A DNA stretch of 64,000 nucleotides from Himantopus leucocephalus (taxonomy: Eukaryota > Chordata > Aves > Charadriiformes > Recurvirostridae): contig RSEF01000001.1 in assembly GCA_003993805.1 (NCBI GenBank), positions 98,960,242-99,024,241 on the forward strand. The letters are read 5' to 3'. This document shows positions 1 to 41,787 of this stretch, piece by piece. The first letter of the stretch is position 1. Every line of letters begins with the position of its first letter. The translations under genes and the position numbers were made by a program. The notes below the pieces were generated by a model. It made no database searches and was not told the DNA's origin. It saw only the letters and a program-made list of their open reading frames with translations.

Positions 1-29427
<29,427 letters not shown>

Positions 29428-29699
29428 AGGGGAGCCCTTGGGGTGCAGCGGAGGACGGGTAAACGTCCCCCTCCTTCTTAATTTGAGAAGAGGGGGAGAC
29501 CAAAGGTTCCGGGTGAAGTTTGAACTGAGTTTCTCTTTCTGCTGCCTTCCTAGAGATCAGCCCAAACTCTGCAAGGCTAGTGGGGAGCAGCAAATTCTGC
29601 TGTCCTGGACTCACAACAAAGAGACAGACAGGAGAAGCTGTCAGGCCAAGCCCTGGATACCTTACATAGCTGTGTCCAGCTCCCGTGTCATTAGGAACT

Positions 29700-29710
29700 C
29701 CATTTTTAGG
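29700..29710. promoter_or_regulatory. CArG-like sequence in CASQ2 promoter (imperfect)
   Basis: CCATTTTTAGG has seven A/T bases between CC and GG instead of six, so it departs from the SRF consensus. It lies 16 bp from the MEF2 site. Confidence 0.3.
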
Positions 29711-29726
29711 AAGCAGTTGTTTCAGG

Positions 29727-29736
29727 CTAAAAATAA
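29727..29736. promoter_or_regulatory. Perfect MEF2 site in CASQ2 proximal promoter
   Basis: CTAAAAATAA matches YTAWWWWTAR, 300 bp upstream of the CASQ2 ATG. The position agrees with the MEF2 dependence reported for mammalian CASQ2 promoters, which makes it more credible than an isolated match. Confidence 0.5.
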
Positions 29737-30120
29737 ACCCTGCAATGAATAAAAAGGACAGATATGACACCATTGAGGGACTTGCTGGCACTCTGCATCA
29801 TCTGAGAGAGAGGGAGCGAGCAAGAGGGAGGGAGTGGAAGATGTCGATGCTGGGGAATACTCAGGCAGGGTTTGAGAAGGGACAGACTTCACTTGTGCAG
29901 AGAACCAAGGCACAGCCTGCCCTGCTAGGGCTTAACAAAAATAGAAGGTATTTACTGCATTTTTTAATAAGGGTATCTCTCTTTGTAAGCCCTTGGGCAT
30001 CACAGTGATGAGGCTTTGGATAACAGATCTTGGATTAAACAGTTTCAGGGCCTCATCTGCACCACTAGAGGAAAAGTCCCATTTCCTCAGCAGCAACGAG
30101 GTGAGCGCTCATGGGACTCC

Positions 30121-30138
30121 CTCCTCCTCCTCCTCCTG
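30121..30138. repeat. (CTC)n microsatellite
   Basis: Six CTC-type units in a short pyrimidine-rich stretch upstream of CASQ2. Confidence 0.85.
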
Positions 30139-31022
30139 CCTGCGGCACCATACAGAACTAACGGCTGACATTCAAACTCTTTTCTGAAGCACCTTCTCTG
30201 CTTGCGGGGTACCAGGAGAATTGCTGGCCCTTGGACCTGTAATCCCAAAGCAGAGGGCAGCTTACGTTGCAATCTCCCATGCTCACAGCAGTTACCAAGC
30301 CCCATACATTGCTGGCGAGTGGTTAAAACCTTATCATACTAAGGGGGATGAAGGGCAGGAGGCACGTGCCCCAGCCAGTGTCTTGGGGCAGGAGGCAGGG
30401 CTCTCCTCAAGATGATGGAGAGTTGCCACCATCGCTGCTGGTCTCCCAGCCAATGGGACCTGCCTGCTGGTCCTGAGGGTTTTTTTCACACAACCCTGTT
30501 GCATTTCCCAGCAAGCTGTCCTGCATATTCCTTCCTCTTCATTTCCCGGGAACAGTGACCGGTTCCCCCTTCCCTGGAGGCTGAGCGCTGGCTGCCGCTT
30601 TGCCGTGCCGCCTGCACCAGGCTGCTGGGGGAGAACGGCTCGGTGGCCCCGTCTTTCACCTCTTCCCCTCCTCTGACCAGGGTGTCACCGCTGCCCCATG
30701 ACTGGCAGCGACAGGCAGGTGGAGGCAGGCCAGCTGGCCACATGCCACCACCGGGGCTGACGTGGATCTTCTGGAGAAGGCATGCTGAGGGGCTGGCAGA
30801 GAAGAGATTGACAAGGGGCACGGGTCTCTCCCCCCTGCCAAAGTGATGTGCAGACAAGTGGCCTTATCAGGCCTCCTCCTTGCATGTTGCTCCATCCCAG
30901 GCTTGCTCCATCCACACCTGGGAGGAGATGATGTCCCTTCTTAGTGCACGCAACTCTCGCCCCAACCAGCTGTTCCCATTATTTCAATATTTGGGGTGAA
31001 AGGCAAGCATTACTTAGCAATT

Positions 31023-31175
31023 ATAGAATCATTTAGGTTGGAAAAAACCTTTAAGATCACTGAGTCCAACCATAAACCTAACACTGCCAAGTCTACCACT
31101 AAACCATGTCCCTAAGTGCCACAGCTACACATCTTTTAAATACCTCCAGGGATGATGACTCCACCACTTCCCTCA
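31023..31175 (-). mobile_element. CR1 LINE 3'-end fragment
   Basis: Begins TAGAATCATTTAGGTTGGAA and runs through the segment CTACACATCTTTTAAATACC to CACTTCCC, as at the 3' end of the CR1 copy at 8711-9685. Only one partial octamer of tail is left. 5'-truncated after about 150 bp. Located 1.6 kb upstream of the CASQ2 start. Confidence 0.9.
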
Positions 31176-31739
31176 GCAGATTATAGCCATCTCCTGGGTG
31201 ACTTAGGAGTGCGCATCCCCTCAGCATTCACTTCCAACCTGAACAGCCCACGACATACTGACTGAAACTCTGTGGGCAACAGTTTCCAAGTCTGTCTTAT
31301 TTCCAAAGCCTCCTTTTAGTTTCTGCTCATGCCTTTTCAGAAGTTCAGTGTTTGCCTGCAACTTGAAGCCCTAATGATGAAGCCTGAGGAATGTGGGTAG
31401 AAGCCGGAGCAGGACAGCCTCAGAATTACACTCCCTATGGAAGTACACTTCAGTGGCGGTCATTTCTAGAGGGAGATGTGACAAACCTGGATATACCCGA
31501 TTGCTTTTAGTGAGAGACACAAGACTTGTGTCACAGTGGGTGGCAATGGCTGGATAGGCTTTTACTGAATGTTTAGGCTGTAAAATGCACAACTGAGCTT
31601 GTGGGATGACCAGGCATCCACCAGGCTGGCTGGTTGCCTTTAAAGGACCCCATGGATTTGGGGTGCAGGAATAGGCTTCCGCTTGCATCAGAGTGTGTTT
31701 TAAAGCAGGCACACATCAGACAGGGCTGTAAAAATGAAA

Positions 31740-32030
31740 CACTCACATCTACTTCAAAATTGGTTTCCCAGGCTCCTGCCCTCATTTTATTATTGTAGAT
31801 CTTCAGCAATTGCCCCACTTTCATATCGCTCAAGCTATTTTTGAGCCACTTTCTCTCTAGTCTGAATAACTTTTTAATCTGCCTAAAAATAGACACAGTC
31901 TAATTTTCATTTTCTCCTCTTTTTGCTATAAAAAAAAGTAACAAAAAGGCTTTTTATTCACAAAAAGTGTTGCCTCATTAGCCCCAGACACATCTATTTT
32001 ATCTGCCCGTGGCATAAGTAGCAAAGATCT
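31740..32030. promoter_or_regulatory. AT-rich segment with clustered MEF2-like sites upstream of CASQ2
   Basis: Contains one perfect MEF2 consensus, CTAAAAATAG at 31883-31892, with one-mismatch relatives nearby (CTATTTTTGA at about 31839 and CTATTTTATC at about 31995). The stretch is repeat-free and lies between two CR1 copies, 2.3-2.6 kb upstream of the CASQ2 start. AT-richness raises the chance rate of such matches, so this is only a candidate distal element. Confidence 0.3.
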
Positions 32031-32544
32031 GTGACTGTTAGGCTTCACCTCTGCTCCAAAGGGAATTCCTCCAGCAGACCGACACTGGATGTCACAGTCG
32101 CTGGAGAGTCCATCTCTTTATCTCTCCACTCAAAACCTCAGTTGGACTATTAGTGCTAAATCCAGTGTACTTTTTGGGGCAGGCTCACTGTCAAGAAAAG
32201 GACAGTGTGTAGATCTCATGGATTTGGGGAACCTGAGTTTTGTTGAAGACCCATTTCTATGGGACACTGACAAAAGGTTTCTCTGTGTGCCAGATCCTCC
32301 CCTGTAGGGTAGAAGAAATAGCAGTTCCCCATAGGAGGGGAAAATGAGGGGGACAAAGAGCTTTTCTGTGATTTTCTTGGATTTTGCATTCACAGGTTCA
32401 CTACAAATACTTTGTGCTATTTGTCTGCATAGTCCAAGGTCTTCCTGATCCCACTTAGCTGTCTGTGGTTGCAACGCATCTGTTTCTGTGGCCAGTGCCA
32501 TGCGAAGCAATGATATGGTCAGCACTGTATGCTGGCTGCTCATG

Positions 32545-33560
32545 GCTTGGATGGGTTAAAAACTGTCTGGATGGCTGGGCCCAAAGAGTGGCAGTGAATG
32601 GAGTTAAATCCAGTTGGCAGCCGGTTGTTCCCCAGGGCTCCTTATTGGCGACCTGAACAAGCGGATCAAGTGCACTCTCAGTAAGTTTGCAGATGACACC
32701 AAGTTAGGCGGGAATGTCGATCTACTTGAGGGTAGGATGGCTCTACAGAGGGATCTGGACAGGCTGGATCAATGGGCCAAAGCCAATGGTATGAGGTTCA
32801 ACAAGGCCAAGTGGCGCGTCCTGCACTTGCGTCACAACAACCCCATGCATGGCAGCAGGCTTCGGGAAGAGTGGCTGGAAAGCTGCCCGGCAGAAAAGGT
32901 GTCCGTCGACAGCCGGCTGAATATGAGCCAGCAGTGTGCCCAGGTGGTCAAGAAGGACAATAGCATCCTGGCCTGTATCACGAATAGTGTGGCCAGCAGG
33001 ACTAGGGAGGTGATTGTCCCTCTGTACTCGGCACTGGTGAGGCCGCACCTCGAGTACTGTGTTCAGTTTTGGGCCCCTCGCTGCAAGAAAGACATTACAA
33101 TTCTGGAGTGCGTCCAGAGATGGGCAACAGAGCTGGTGAGGGGTCTGGAGAACAAGTCTGATGAGGAGTGGCTGAGAGAACTGGGGTTGTTTAGTCTGGA
33201 GTGAAGGAGGCTGAGGGGAGACCTTTATCACTCTCTGCAACTACCTGAAAGGAGGTTGCAGTGAGGTGGGGGTCGGTCTCTTCTCCCAGATAACAAGAGA
33301 TAGGACAAGAGGAAACAGCCTGAAGTTGTGCCAGGGGAGGTTTAGATTGGATATTAGGAAGAATGTCTTCACTGAAAGGGTTATCAAACATTGGAACAGG
33401 CTGCCCAGGGAAGTGGTTGAATTACCATCCCTGGAGGTATTTAAAAGACGTGTAGATGTAGTGCACATGGTTTAGTGGTGCTTTTGGCAGTGTTAGGTTA
33501 ATGGTTGGACTTGGTAATCTTAAAGGTCCCTTCCAACCCAGATGATTCTATGATTCTATA
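32545..33560 (+). mobile_element. CR1 LINE, 5'-truncated, close relative of the copy at 8711-9685
   Basis: The plus-strand frame from 32614 is open for 196 codons with [45 protein letters not shown] and [10 protein letters not shown]. It is then stopped by TGA at 33202-33204, where CR1 normally has a Lys/Glu-rich stretch, and shifts frame just after. The 3' part ([29 protein letters not shown]) is in another frame. A short deletion removes the usual FNIFIN segment after the VPQG box at about 32640. The element ends in two ATTCTATG units at 33545-33560. It shares with the intron 5 copy the same small gap at CPAEK-V-VDS. Not a functional gene. Confidence 0.95.
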
Positions 33561-35349
33561 AGTTGACTGTAAAGCTCAACCTCCCGACTCTGACTCCTTA
33601 ACCATCTTTTAGGCCTGCCTCTAGAAATCAGTACGATGCTTTTCCCTGTTCAACCATCCCACCATCCACCTCAAAGCTCTCTGAGAAAAGAACTGATAGG
33701 GCTCAATGCCCATTTGCCTGGGCACATGCCCACATCGTTCACAACCTTCAGAATTGGTCCCAAAATTTCAGGTGAAGAAAGAGAGAATTGAAAGAAAAGC
33801 TTGCTGTTGGTTTATCCACTATTCTAGGCTCTTTGGGGTATATTCATTGGGCAAAATCCTGGCTCCAGGGAATTAGGTTGCAAAACCACCCCTGACAGGC
33901 ATTGAAATAGGATTTTACTTTGTTTCTGTGAATTTTGTGAGGATAGGTATCAACAGAAATACAACAGAAGTGCTCAAAACTGTACAATCTCAGCCCTTCA
34001 GGCCTGCAGAAAAGCAGGGTGGGGATGTAGGATAAGTAAATATCTCCTTCTTGTTGAATATTTTTTCCTACTTGTATTAGAAATCAGGGATATCCACTTG
34101 CTGTTCCTCCGTCCTGGCCACTGCAGCTGTGCTCCACACTGCCGTTCTCACCTTCATTGTCCTTTCTAGCTCACGCAGTAAAAGAGCTCCCCAGCCACTG
34201 CTGATCCAAACACTTCGGTGAGCCTTTTTTCCAGGGCTTCAGGATTTACGGTTCTGCTTTAGCTAATCTCTTTTCAAGCCTCTAAAACCTCGTATGTTTT
34301 GCAAGATAGGAGTATTCAGAAAATACGCCTTTTGCCACCAGCTAGCCAAGCAAGGTCACCGCTCATAATAACTTTGAGTGCACTGCTGTTATTAGGGTGG
34401 AAGGCTCAGAGACGCACTGAACCTTTCTAAGGAGACTAAGGGGATCACTATCATCTCAAGTAAAGCTCTGCAGTGTGAGAAAACCTAGTTCTCCCTCCAC
34501 TCCCTTCAGGTGACAAGTCCTTCATGGTGCTCTACATTGCCTGTACTCTAATGCAGTCATGTCAGTGATGGCAAGTACAAGGCAGAGAAGTTGTATCATT
34601 TGCACTCCCTCCCTTTTATTCTTGTTCTAAACTTCCAGAGATTTTTGTATATTTTGACTGAGGTGTCCTGAGACCTGTCATGTGATAAGAAGGTGCTATA
34701 AACCCTCCTGTTTTCTGACACACAGACATTGGTTTTGATGAGGAAAATAAAACACAGCACAGACAAAAGCACTTATATGAAATTATATAGAAGTTGTAAA
34801 GGGAAGGTCAACGAGATGACTCAGAAGTCTTGACTCACTCTGAGCCACGTAGGGTCTCCACTCATTGACATTTCAGAAAAGGTTCGTCTTTTGTAGACAC
34901 CATGTCCCCCAAAGCAAAGTTGCTCTGTGCCACCTCATGGGGACCATTGCACCTCTCTGTCTTTGGGAACCGGTCTGGCATGTGTGTCTTAAACAGGTCA
35001 GAAAGTAGTTTAGAAGATCAGAACCAGGACTGTCCCAGAAGGATTGGGAGAGTTACCTCCCCATGGGTTTATAATCCCTACACAGCAAGAAGGGATTTAA
35101 CTCAGATTTCACTCAGGGCCAAATGGAAATGGGCCTATTGGCACGGATGGAAATGGCTGGGGAAGAGAGCAATAAAGTGAAAATGAAAAGCATAAGGAGA
35201 AATGCTGGAAGCAGACAAGGCTGCTTCTTCCTGCAGAGGTCAGACAAGGGGCATCTGAAAGCAACCTGCTCTGGTGTCTGGGGGACCTATCAGGTGGACT
35301 GGAAAAGGCTGCAGGTAGCCTGCGGCAGGACACAGAGGCAATGACCTTG
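33561..35349. other. Intergenic sequence between CR1 copies
   Basis: No gene, repeat or clear motif is seen over about 1.8 kb. Confidence 0.7.
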
Positions 35350-35775
35350 AATCATAGAATCGCCTAGGTTGGAAGGGACCTTTAAGATGATCGAGTCCAA
35401 CCATCAACCTAACACTGCCAAAACCACCACTAAACCGTGACCCTAAGCACCATGTCTACCCATCTTTTAAATACCTCCAGGGACGGTCACTCCACCACTT
35501 CCCTGGGCAGCCTGTTCCAATGCTTGATAATCCCTTCTGTGAAGAAGGGCCTTCTGTGAAGGTGGGGCCTTACCAGTGCCAAGTACAGGGGGATGCTCAC
35601 CTCCCTAGTCCTGCTCACCACGCTATTCCTGATATAAGCCAGGATGCTATTGGCCTTCTTGGCCACCTGGGCACACTGCTGGCTCATAGTCAGCCAGCTG
35701 TCGACCAACACCCCCAGGTCCTTCTCCGCCGGGCAACTTTCCAGCCACATACTGGATGGTATGTCGTTGTAAGGT
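35350..35775 (-). mobile_element. CR1 LINE with internal deletion
   Basis: The 3' end (ATCATAGAATCGCCTAGGTT) and the [12 protein letters not shown] segment are joined directly to the [10 protein letters not shown] segment. About 300 bp that normally separate them are missing. At the junction CCTTCTGTGAAG occurs twice (about 35531 and 35549). The element continues through [18 protein letters not shown] and [11 protein letters not shown], which lacks the small gap seen in the two related copies, so this is a different subfamily. It fades out near 35775. Confidence 0.9.
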
Positions 35776-38700
35776 GCTTAGGCACTAGACTGATGGGGGT
35801 TAATTCTTTAGGCAAGTAGGGAGCCTAGGACAGGTCTGGGCTGCTGAAGACTTTGGCAGGCTGGAGAGCTCTAGAAGGGGACACAACTGCTGCTGGCAGC
35901 GTTTTCAGCAGAGCTGCTTCAGAGACCTGGCCAGGCATGTTCCCATGAGAGATGCTGAGAGCTGAGCTCTGGGCGATGACCATGAAAACGCGGTGATCCA
36001 GACCCAAGCCCTGAGCTGGTGTGAAAGCGTGGCCCAAAGCTGGTGTCCTGAGAGCTGGGGTGTGAATGGGTGCAGTCTGAGCTCTGGCCCAGGGACCTCA
36101 GTAATTACTAATAATATAGTAATAACATAATTACTAATAATAAAGTACAAGAAATAAACCACATGGTCCGACATGGTGCGTTCCCTTCTGGAAACCCTTA
36201 GGGCATGTACAGCCCAGTCTGGCCATTTCTGTCGGTCCTGTCTTTTTCTTGGAGGAGGTGGGATCACTGGACTCCTGCCTAGCTTTGGCCAAGATTGGTA
36301 TGTCCGAGCACATGTCCATGTCTCTGCCTGCATGTGCCCGTGCACGCAGTAACCACCCAGACCTCTGGAGACAGGCACTAAACCGAGGATCCTGCACCAG
36401 GCACGGCCGGGGTGGCCAGGTCTGTGGTGCCACTTGCACCTCGGGTTTCTCCTAGCCATGAGAGCACTGGCGTATTTAATAACATCTTGATGACTGGAGG
36501 GGTATTTAATTTAGCGGCGTGGCACCGGCTGCTGCTGACGGAGCTGTGTCCAGCAGATTTACACCTGTTGCACTGGAGTGGCAGCTCAGCTCTCCTTTGC
36601 TCACTCCTCCTGCGCTGCCCCTCAAAACCTGCCCCCTCCCCTGCCTGGACCGTGATGCCTGCCGGGACGCAGCTGGCAGGGCTGGGAAGCGCTGGGGTGA
36701 GCTCACTGTGCCACCAGGAACCTCATTCCTTTTGGATGATGAGCCGGACAAGCTTAGCATGCTCCTTAATTTCATAAGGGGACAGAAAGGATTTGCTGCT
36801 CTTGAATTTCTGCTCCATTTTGACCTCCCTCTTATCTAATGGGACTTTGTACAGTCTGGGACAGCCTTGAAACTTTTTAGAAAGTCTGTTGGCACACGTC
36901 AGGCATGTGCATTTCTAGGGTGAATAGCTTTCCAGGCAGTCCCAATGTTTCACAGGCAGTCCTTTATGCATGCTCTGGGCATGCTTTTTCTTTTTTTTTT
37001 TTTTAATGTCAGGCAATTTTTTAATTCAAATTCTTCTATGTGAACAAGCCCTGCTGGCAGCAAACCCACCATAGATATTGTTATGTAGCTGGGGTACAGT
37101 TACACAGCATTCCCAAGCATTCAAAAGTAACGACTGAGGTAACCCCTTCCCTTAGATCATTAAGTCAGCCTAGAAGCCAGGAGATCTGAGAAGTGTCTTG
37201 CTTGTGATATTTTTCCCTGGCATGGCGGCTTCTGGGTGCCCGTGTTCAAGCTTTTATCTGAAGCCACAAAAGAGGAGAAAAGCTTCTCTATTAAAGCTTT
37301 TCTGTTTGAAAATGGAAGTTGCAATGCTTGAGTAATGGCGTGAATCCTGCCACCAAGAGCCACGGAAGGACCTGTGAAAATCACAAACTATATGATGATA
37401 TGGTAGAAGTCAGCAAAAAGGTGGAGACCTCGCCTCACTCCTTAGGGATGGCTGAAAACTGCTGTTGCAGCTGATGGTGGGAAGAAGCATGCCTCTGTCT
37501 TGCTGAAAATGGGCTACTACCAGCAATTAAGGGTGGCTAGCAGCTTTTTGGCCAGAGGAAACATCTCACAGCTCCTTTTCAATCTTTTTTCACCTCTCCT
37601 TAGAAATTGTCGCCCATGCTTGAAGAGACATAGGCTTGTGCCGCTCAAAAGTGTCCTCATCCTGGGACAGAGCACTTCGGAGTCTCATGGTGGGACATTG
37701 GAAAGTGGAGGCTGAGGGTCCACCTGGTGAGGATGAATGCTCAGAGGAGCCCTACTAGAAGGAAGAGACCCCAGCGGCAGCCTCCTGCATCAGCCCTGTC
37801 CTAGGACACAAAAATAAAAGCCCAACACACCCAAAAACATGCAGCCAGCAGTTTCCTGGAAAAAAGGCAGTAGCTGTGTCTCTCCAAGCCCAGGGCCAGC
37901 AGGGTGTTGTGCCCAAGCATGGCTTTGCTTTCCTTTCTAACCTGAGGTTTCTAGCTAAGCACCACCTGGCAGCACCCCTGGGCTGCAGCCTGGGCTGTGG
38001 CTTCCATAAAGGGCTGATGGTTTTGTTCATATTTATAATGCTTGCCTTTGCTGCAGCATGCCAGCTTGCAGAGGTCAGGTCTCCCCCGGGCGCAGGGAGT
38101 CATTCCATAGGGTTTGCTCCTGTTTCCATCGCTGCATGCCAAGGGGCATCCCACCTCCCAGCAGACGAGACCTGGAGGTGGCTGGGCGGGGGACATGGCA
38201 GAACGGTCTGGGGAGGGAAAGGGGATGGGGCAAAGAGGGTGCGCAGGACATGCGGTGCCTGGTTTCTAGTGTAAACTCTGGGAGGTGTGTCGCCTTCTCC
38301 AGCAGTGCAGGGAAAGTGTGAGCCACTACATCCCCATGGGAGACAGGCTGTCTCCAGGCAGGTGAAGAATTTTCTTCTTTAGGTGCATTTTAGTTGGCAC
38401 TGCTAGTAAGGAAGATCTCAAAAACTAGGGCATGACTCCTGCACTGGATATGGGTTGGACCCTTCTGCTCTAAGTTCATCAAAGATGACTTTGGGCTGAC
38501 TTGTTCAGCTGCCAGCTGTACAACATGGTACACTCCAAGTGGAGTTGCACCAAAGAGAAGATTAGACCACGAGAGGCCAGCCTGCGGCCAACATTCAGAT
38601 ATTGCTCATGGTTTGACAGGGAGAGCAAACTATGACGTTGCTCTCAACAGCTGCCTTACAGAGTGCTGTGGCCCTAGTGAAGGCTGGAGACCCCTGAATG

Positions 38701-38789
38701 GGGAGTACTTTGGTGGGCAGGACATACAAGTCAACTCAGAGGATGTGACAGGTTTTAGGTAAGAAGTCAGGTTATATGTTGATGGTGTT
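35776..38789. other. Intergenic sequence
   Basis: Contains a direct repeat at 36102-36141 and a T-run near 36991-37004. The open frame at 36412-36839 resembles no family known to me. Confidence 0.7.
36102..36141. repeat. 14-bp direct repeat in an AT-rich stretch
   Basis: TAATTACTAATAAT occurs at 36102-36115 and 36128-36141 (period 26 bp). Confidence 0.85.
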
Positions 38790-39119
38790 CTTATAAACAT
38801 CTAAAGGGTGGGTGTCAACAGGATGGGGACTTACTCTTTTCAGCGGTGCCCAGCAATAGGACAAGGGGCAACAGGCACAAACTGGAACACAGGAGATTCC
38901 ATTTGAACATAAGGAAAAACTTCTTTATTTTGAGGGTGACAGAGGACAGGAACAGGCTGCCCAGAGAGGCTGTGGAGTCTCCTTCTCTGGAGATATTCAA
39001 AACTTGCCTGGATGTTTTCCTGTCCAACCTGCTCTAGGTGAACCTGCTTTGGCAGGGGGGTTGGACTAGATGATTTCTGAAGGTCCCCTTCAACCCCTGC
39101 CATTCTGTGATTCTGTGAT
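38790..39119 (+). mobile_element. CR1 LINE 3' fragment of another subfamily
   Basis: Begins near TATAAACATCTAAAGGGTGG and carries AATAGGACAAGGGGCAACAG, AACAGGCTGCCCAGAGAGGC, CTCTGGAGATATTCAAAAC and GGGTTGGACTAGATGATTTC. It ends with ATTCTGTGATTCTGTGATG. The wording belongs to the CR1 group with an ATTCTGTG tail, distinct from the ATTCTATG copies. 5'-truncated. Confidence 0.92.
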
Positions 39120-41687
39120 GATTCTTCGTCCTCTTCTGTCTCGCAGCTCGTGGGCAGTATCAGGACCCAGCACTGCAAACTCGGCTCTTCTGCCTCTCGG
39201 GAGCTGCACGTCAGGGTTGTGTGTAGCATCCGCACGCTGAAGGCTGCAACTAAGCTCCTACAAAGCTCCCCAGCTTAGCAGGTGTGGATATATGGGGCAG
39301 GGACGGAGTAATTTGAGCTGGAGTTACTGTTAGTGCAGTTAGGCAAATGTCAGATGTGAAAAGAGGATCCAAAATGATCTAGCACAGCAGTTTGTGCTCA
39401 GTTCTTACCAGCCAGTAGCAGGAAACAAAAGATATCTATAATTTAGTAAATATAACCATTCTTCCTTGGTCAAGACCTTTTTCTTGAATTTTTTTTTCCT
39501 ATTTTTTTGTGTGTGTTTGTGGTTTCTTTTCTTTCTTTCCATTTCAATCTAGTACAGAGGGAAAGATTCCCAGGAGGATTATGGAGCTTTCCTTATGCTA
39601 TCTGGGACGTTTTGACAAAGATACAAATGCCTACCCTGCCATAAAGTGACATTTTCTGGATTACTTATATTACTATTTTGTCTGAGTTAAAGCCTGCAGA
39701 TTTATGAACACAATGCTCTTTTAAAGACCAAGTTCAGGCTGCAGTTGTTTCTGGATCACTATTTCATTTCCAAGTAGCAGATTTTCGGGGTTTAAACAGG
39801 CAATTAGATATTTAAGGCTAGTTTTGTGAAGACGAGAAACTTACTTTTTTGTTACTCCTACAATTTGTTCTGGTTACTGTTTGTCCAGATTAGACCCACA
39901 AAGCAGAGAGTTAGGCAGCTAAATGACTCAGGACACGGCTTGATTCAATGATTCATTTAACATTTTTCAAATCTCATGAAGACCCCAAGTACTTAAGACT
40001 TAATTAAGTCCTCTTGAATTCCGTATGTTGAGAACATACACAGAAGTACGTGGCTGAGCAGCATCATTTACGCTGACATAGTGAACCCAAATAGCTGCAC
40101 ATGCCAAAAAGGGGAAAACTACCTAAGAATCATCTCAGGCAGAGCTTCAATGACATTAATTGAAATGCTAATTGAAAAATATCCAGCTAAAACCCTCCAG
40201 TGGCAGAAAGCACAGATCCTGTAACATAAAGGACTTTACTCTTATGTTTTAATTTGACAGAACTGTTCAGATAAAACAGCGAAAAAATTTCTTTTGACAT
40301 TTTTAATTGCAATATTTTTATTTTTACCCAAATTTTCCCTTCTGTACTTAATCTGTGTCTCAGATGACAGCTGAGAGACCACTGGTTGAGTGTCAGGCCC
40401 TAAACTCACCCCATCTACTGGGAACATTGTGGGGGAAACCCGTCGAGCCTGGAACCCAGGGAGAGGGTGCAGGAGCGTGTGAAACTGCCCACGGTCCTCA
40501 GGCCCTGAGAGACTTCGCTTATTGAACCCTAGTGAACCAAACACGATGACCAGCTGCTATCTATAGCTACCCAGTGACAGTAGGTTGGCTTTTTTTTTTT
40601 TGCCTGTAAATTACGGGACACAGGTGGGGAATTCATTAGCATACATAAAATAAGGAAGCAGCACTCCGTCCGTCTCCCCACAGACGCTGACATGCTGCGA
40701 GATGTCGACCTTCTCTGAAGTGTTAGCCTGTGCAGCCCCGAACCCAGGGAAAACACTTAGGCCTGTGCTTAATTTTGCATCCCATTAGGTCCGCCCTTGC
40801 ACTAGAAGTTAAGGATGTGGGTCACCGTTTTCCTGGATCAGAGCCCAACTCCTGAAGGTCCTTCAAGATTTAGCTTAGATAGAGCTTGTCAAATGATACA
40901 GTGCAATTAATATAATGGGATTCCAGTCTCTTTCCTATTAGTGGCTGATTTCTGATGGGTAGGCTGGGTGGGTCAGAAGTATCCGTCCAGTCATGAACAG
41001 TTTTTTGCAAACTATCAGCTATTTGCAAATTAGTGTTTTCTAATTAATGGAGTCTCTTCTGGGCTGCCTTTTTGTAGCTGATCAAGGCCATACCTTCTCG
41101 CAGACCCAGTGCCCACTCGCAGAGCTCTACATTAGGACCCAAACTCTGAAGCTCAAAAGTGACTCTGCTTCAGTTGTCAGAAGCTGGTGGCTCTCCATCC
41201 TCCTAGGTGGTGGCATATAGCCCCCCTGTGTCCCCTGCGTGGCGGTGTGCCTGCCACTGCAGGAGACGGGGACTGATCTCTCCACCTCCTCCAACACAGG
41301 CAAAGTAGGTGACGGGATGACCACATCCTCCAAGTGAGGTTACCCAGTTGCTCCCTGCAGTCTGCTGTCCTGGACTTCCCTGCCCTTGGCCTGTTCCTAA
41401 AGTCACCCATAGGGTTCTTCTTCCTTAAAACGGGATAAAACAGCAAACAAGCGTCTCTCACTGGCATTCCCAGAGCACCACACGGCACTGCTTCACGGGG
41501 GTTCTTTTGAGACCTTCCCCACTTCATCAGTTTCAGAGAAAAACTGCCCGACCATTCGGAAGTCACCGGGGCACCCACGCAGGGAGCTGTTGCCCACGCA
41601 GCAACACAAACACGCGCTCCCTTGGGAAATGGCTGACAAACATAAATTCTTCCCACTCCCCCACCCCCACCCCGCCTTTTCCACCCG
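39120..41687. other. Intergenic sequence up to the assembly gap
   Basis: The AT-rich part at 39400-40330 has no recognisable repeat. Nothing coding is seen. The last 60 bases before the gap are C-rich. Confidence 0.65.
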
Positions 41688-41787
41688 NNNNNNNNNNNNN
41701 NNNNNNNNNNNNNNNNNNNNNNNNNNNNNNNNNNNNNNNNNNNNNNNNNNNNNNNNNNNNNNNNNNNNNNNNNNNNNNNNNNNNNNN
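41688..41787. other. Assembly gap (100 N)
   Basis: Exactly 100 N, the conventional size for a gap of unknown length. It is bordered on the left by a C-rich tract and on the right by a CR1 copy, both common causes of assembly breaks. Open frames that cross it are not real. Confidence 0.98.

Larger units (their letters stand above)
29428..29760 (-). promoter_or_regulatory. CASQ2: Putative CASQ2 5' UTR and proximal promoter
   Basis: This is the sequence directly upstream of the CASQ2 start codon. It has no CpG-island character and no canonical TATA box; a weak TATGTAA lies at about 29661-29669 (minus strand). It contains a perfect MEF2 site at 29727-29736 and a CArG-like sequence at 29700-29710. 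The transcription start is not visible. If the 5' UTR is about 250 nt, as in mammals, both sites would fall within about 60 bp of it. MEF2 and SRF control of CASQ2 is established in mammals; its application here is inference. Confidence 0.5.
29761..32544. other. Intergenic sequence upstream of CASQ2
   Basis: Apart from the CR1 tail at 31023-31175, the CTC repeat and the MEF2-like cluster, nothing is recognised. Open frames here show no family resemblance. Confidence 0.7.
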
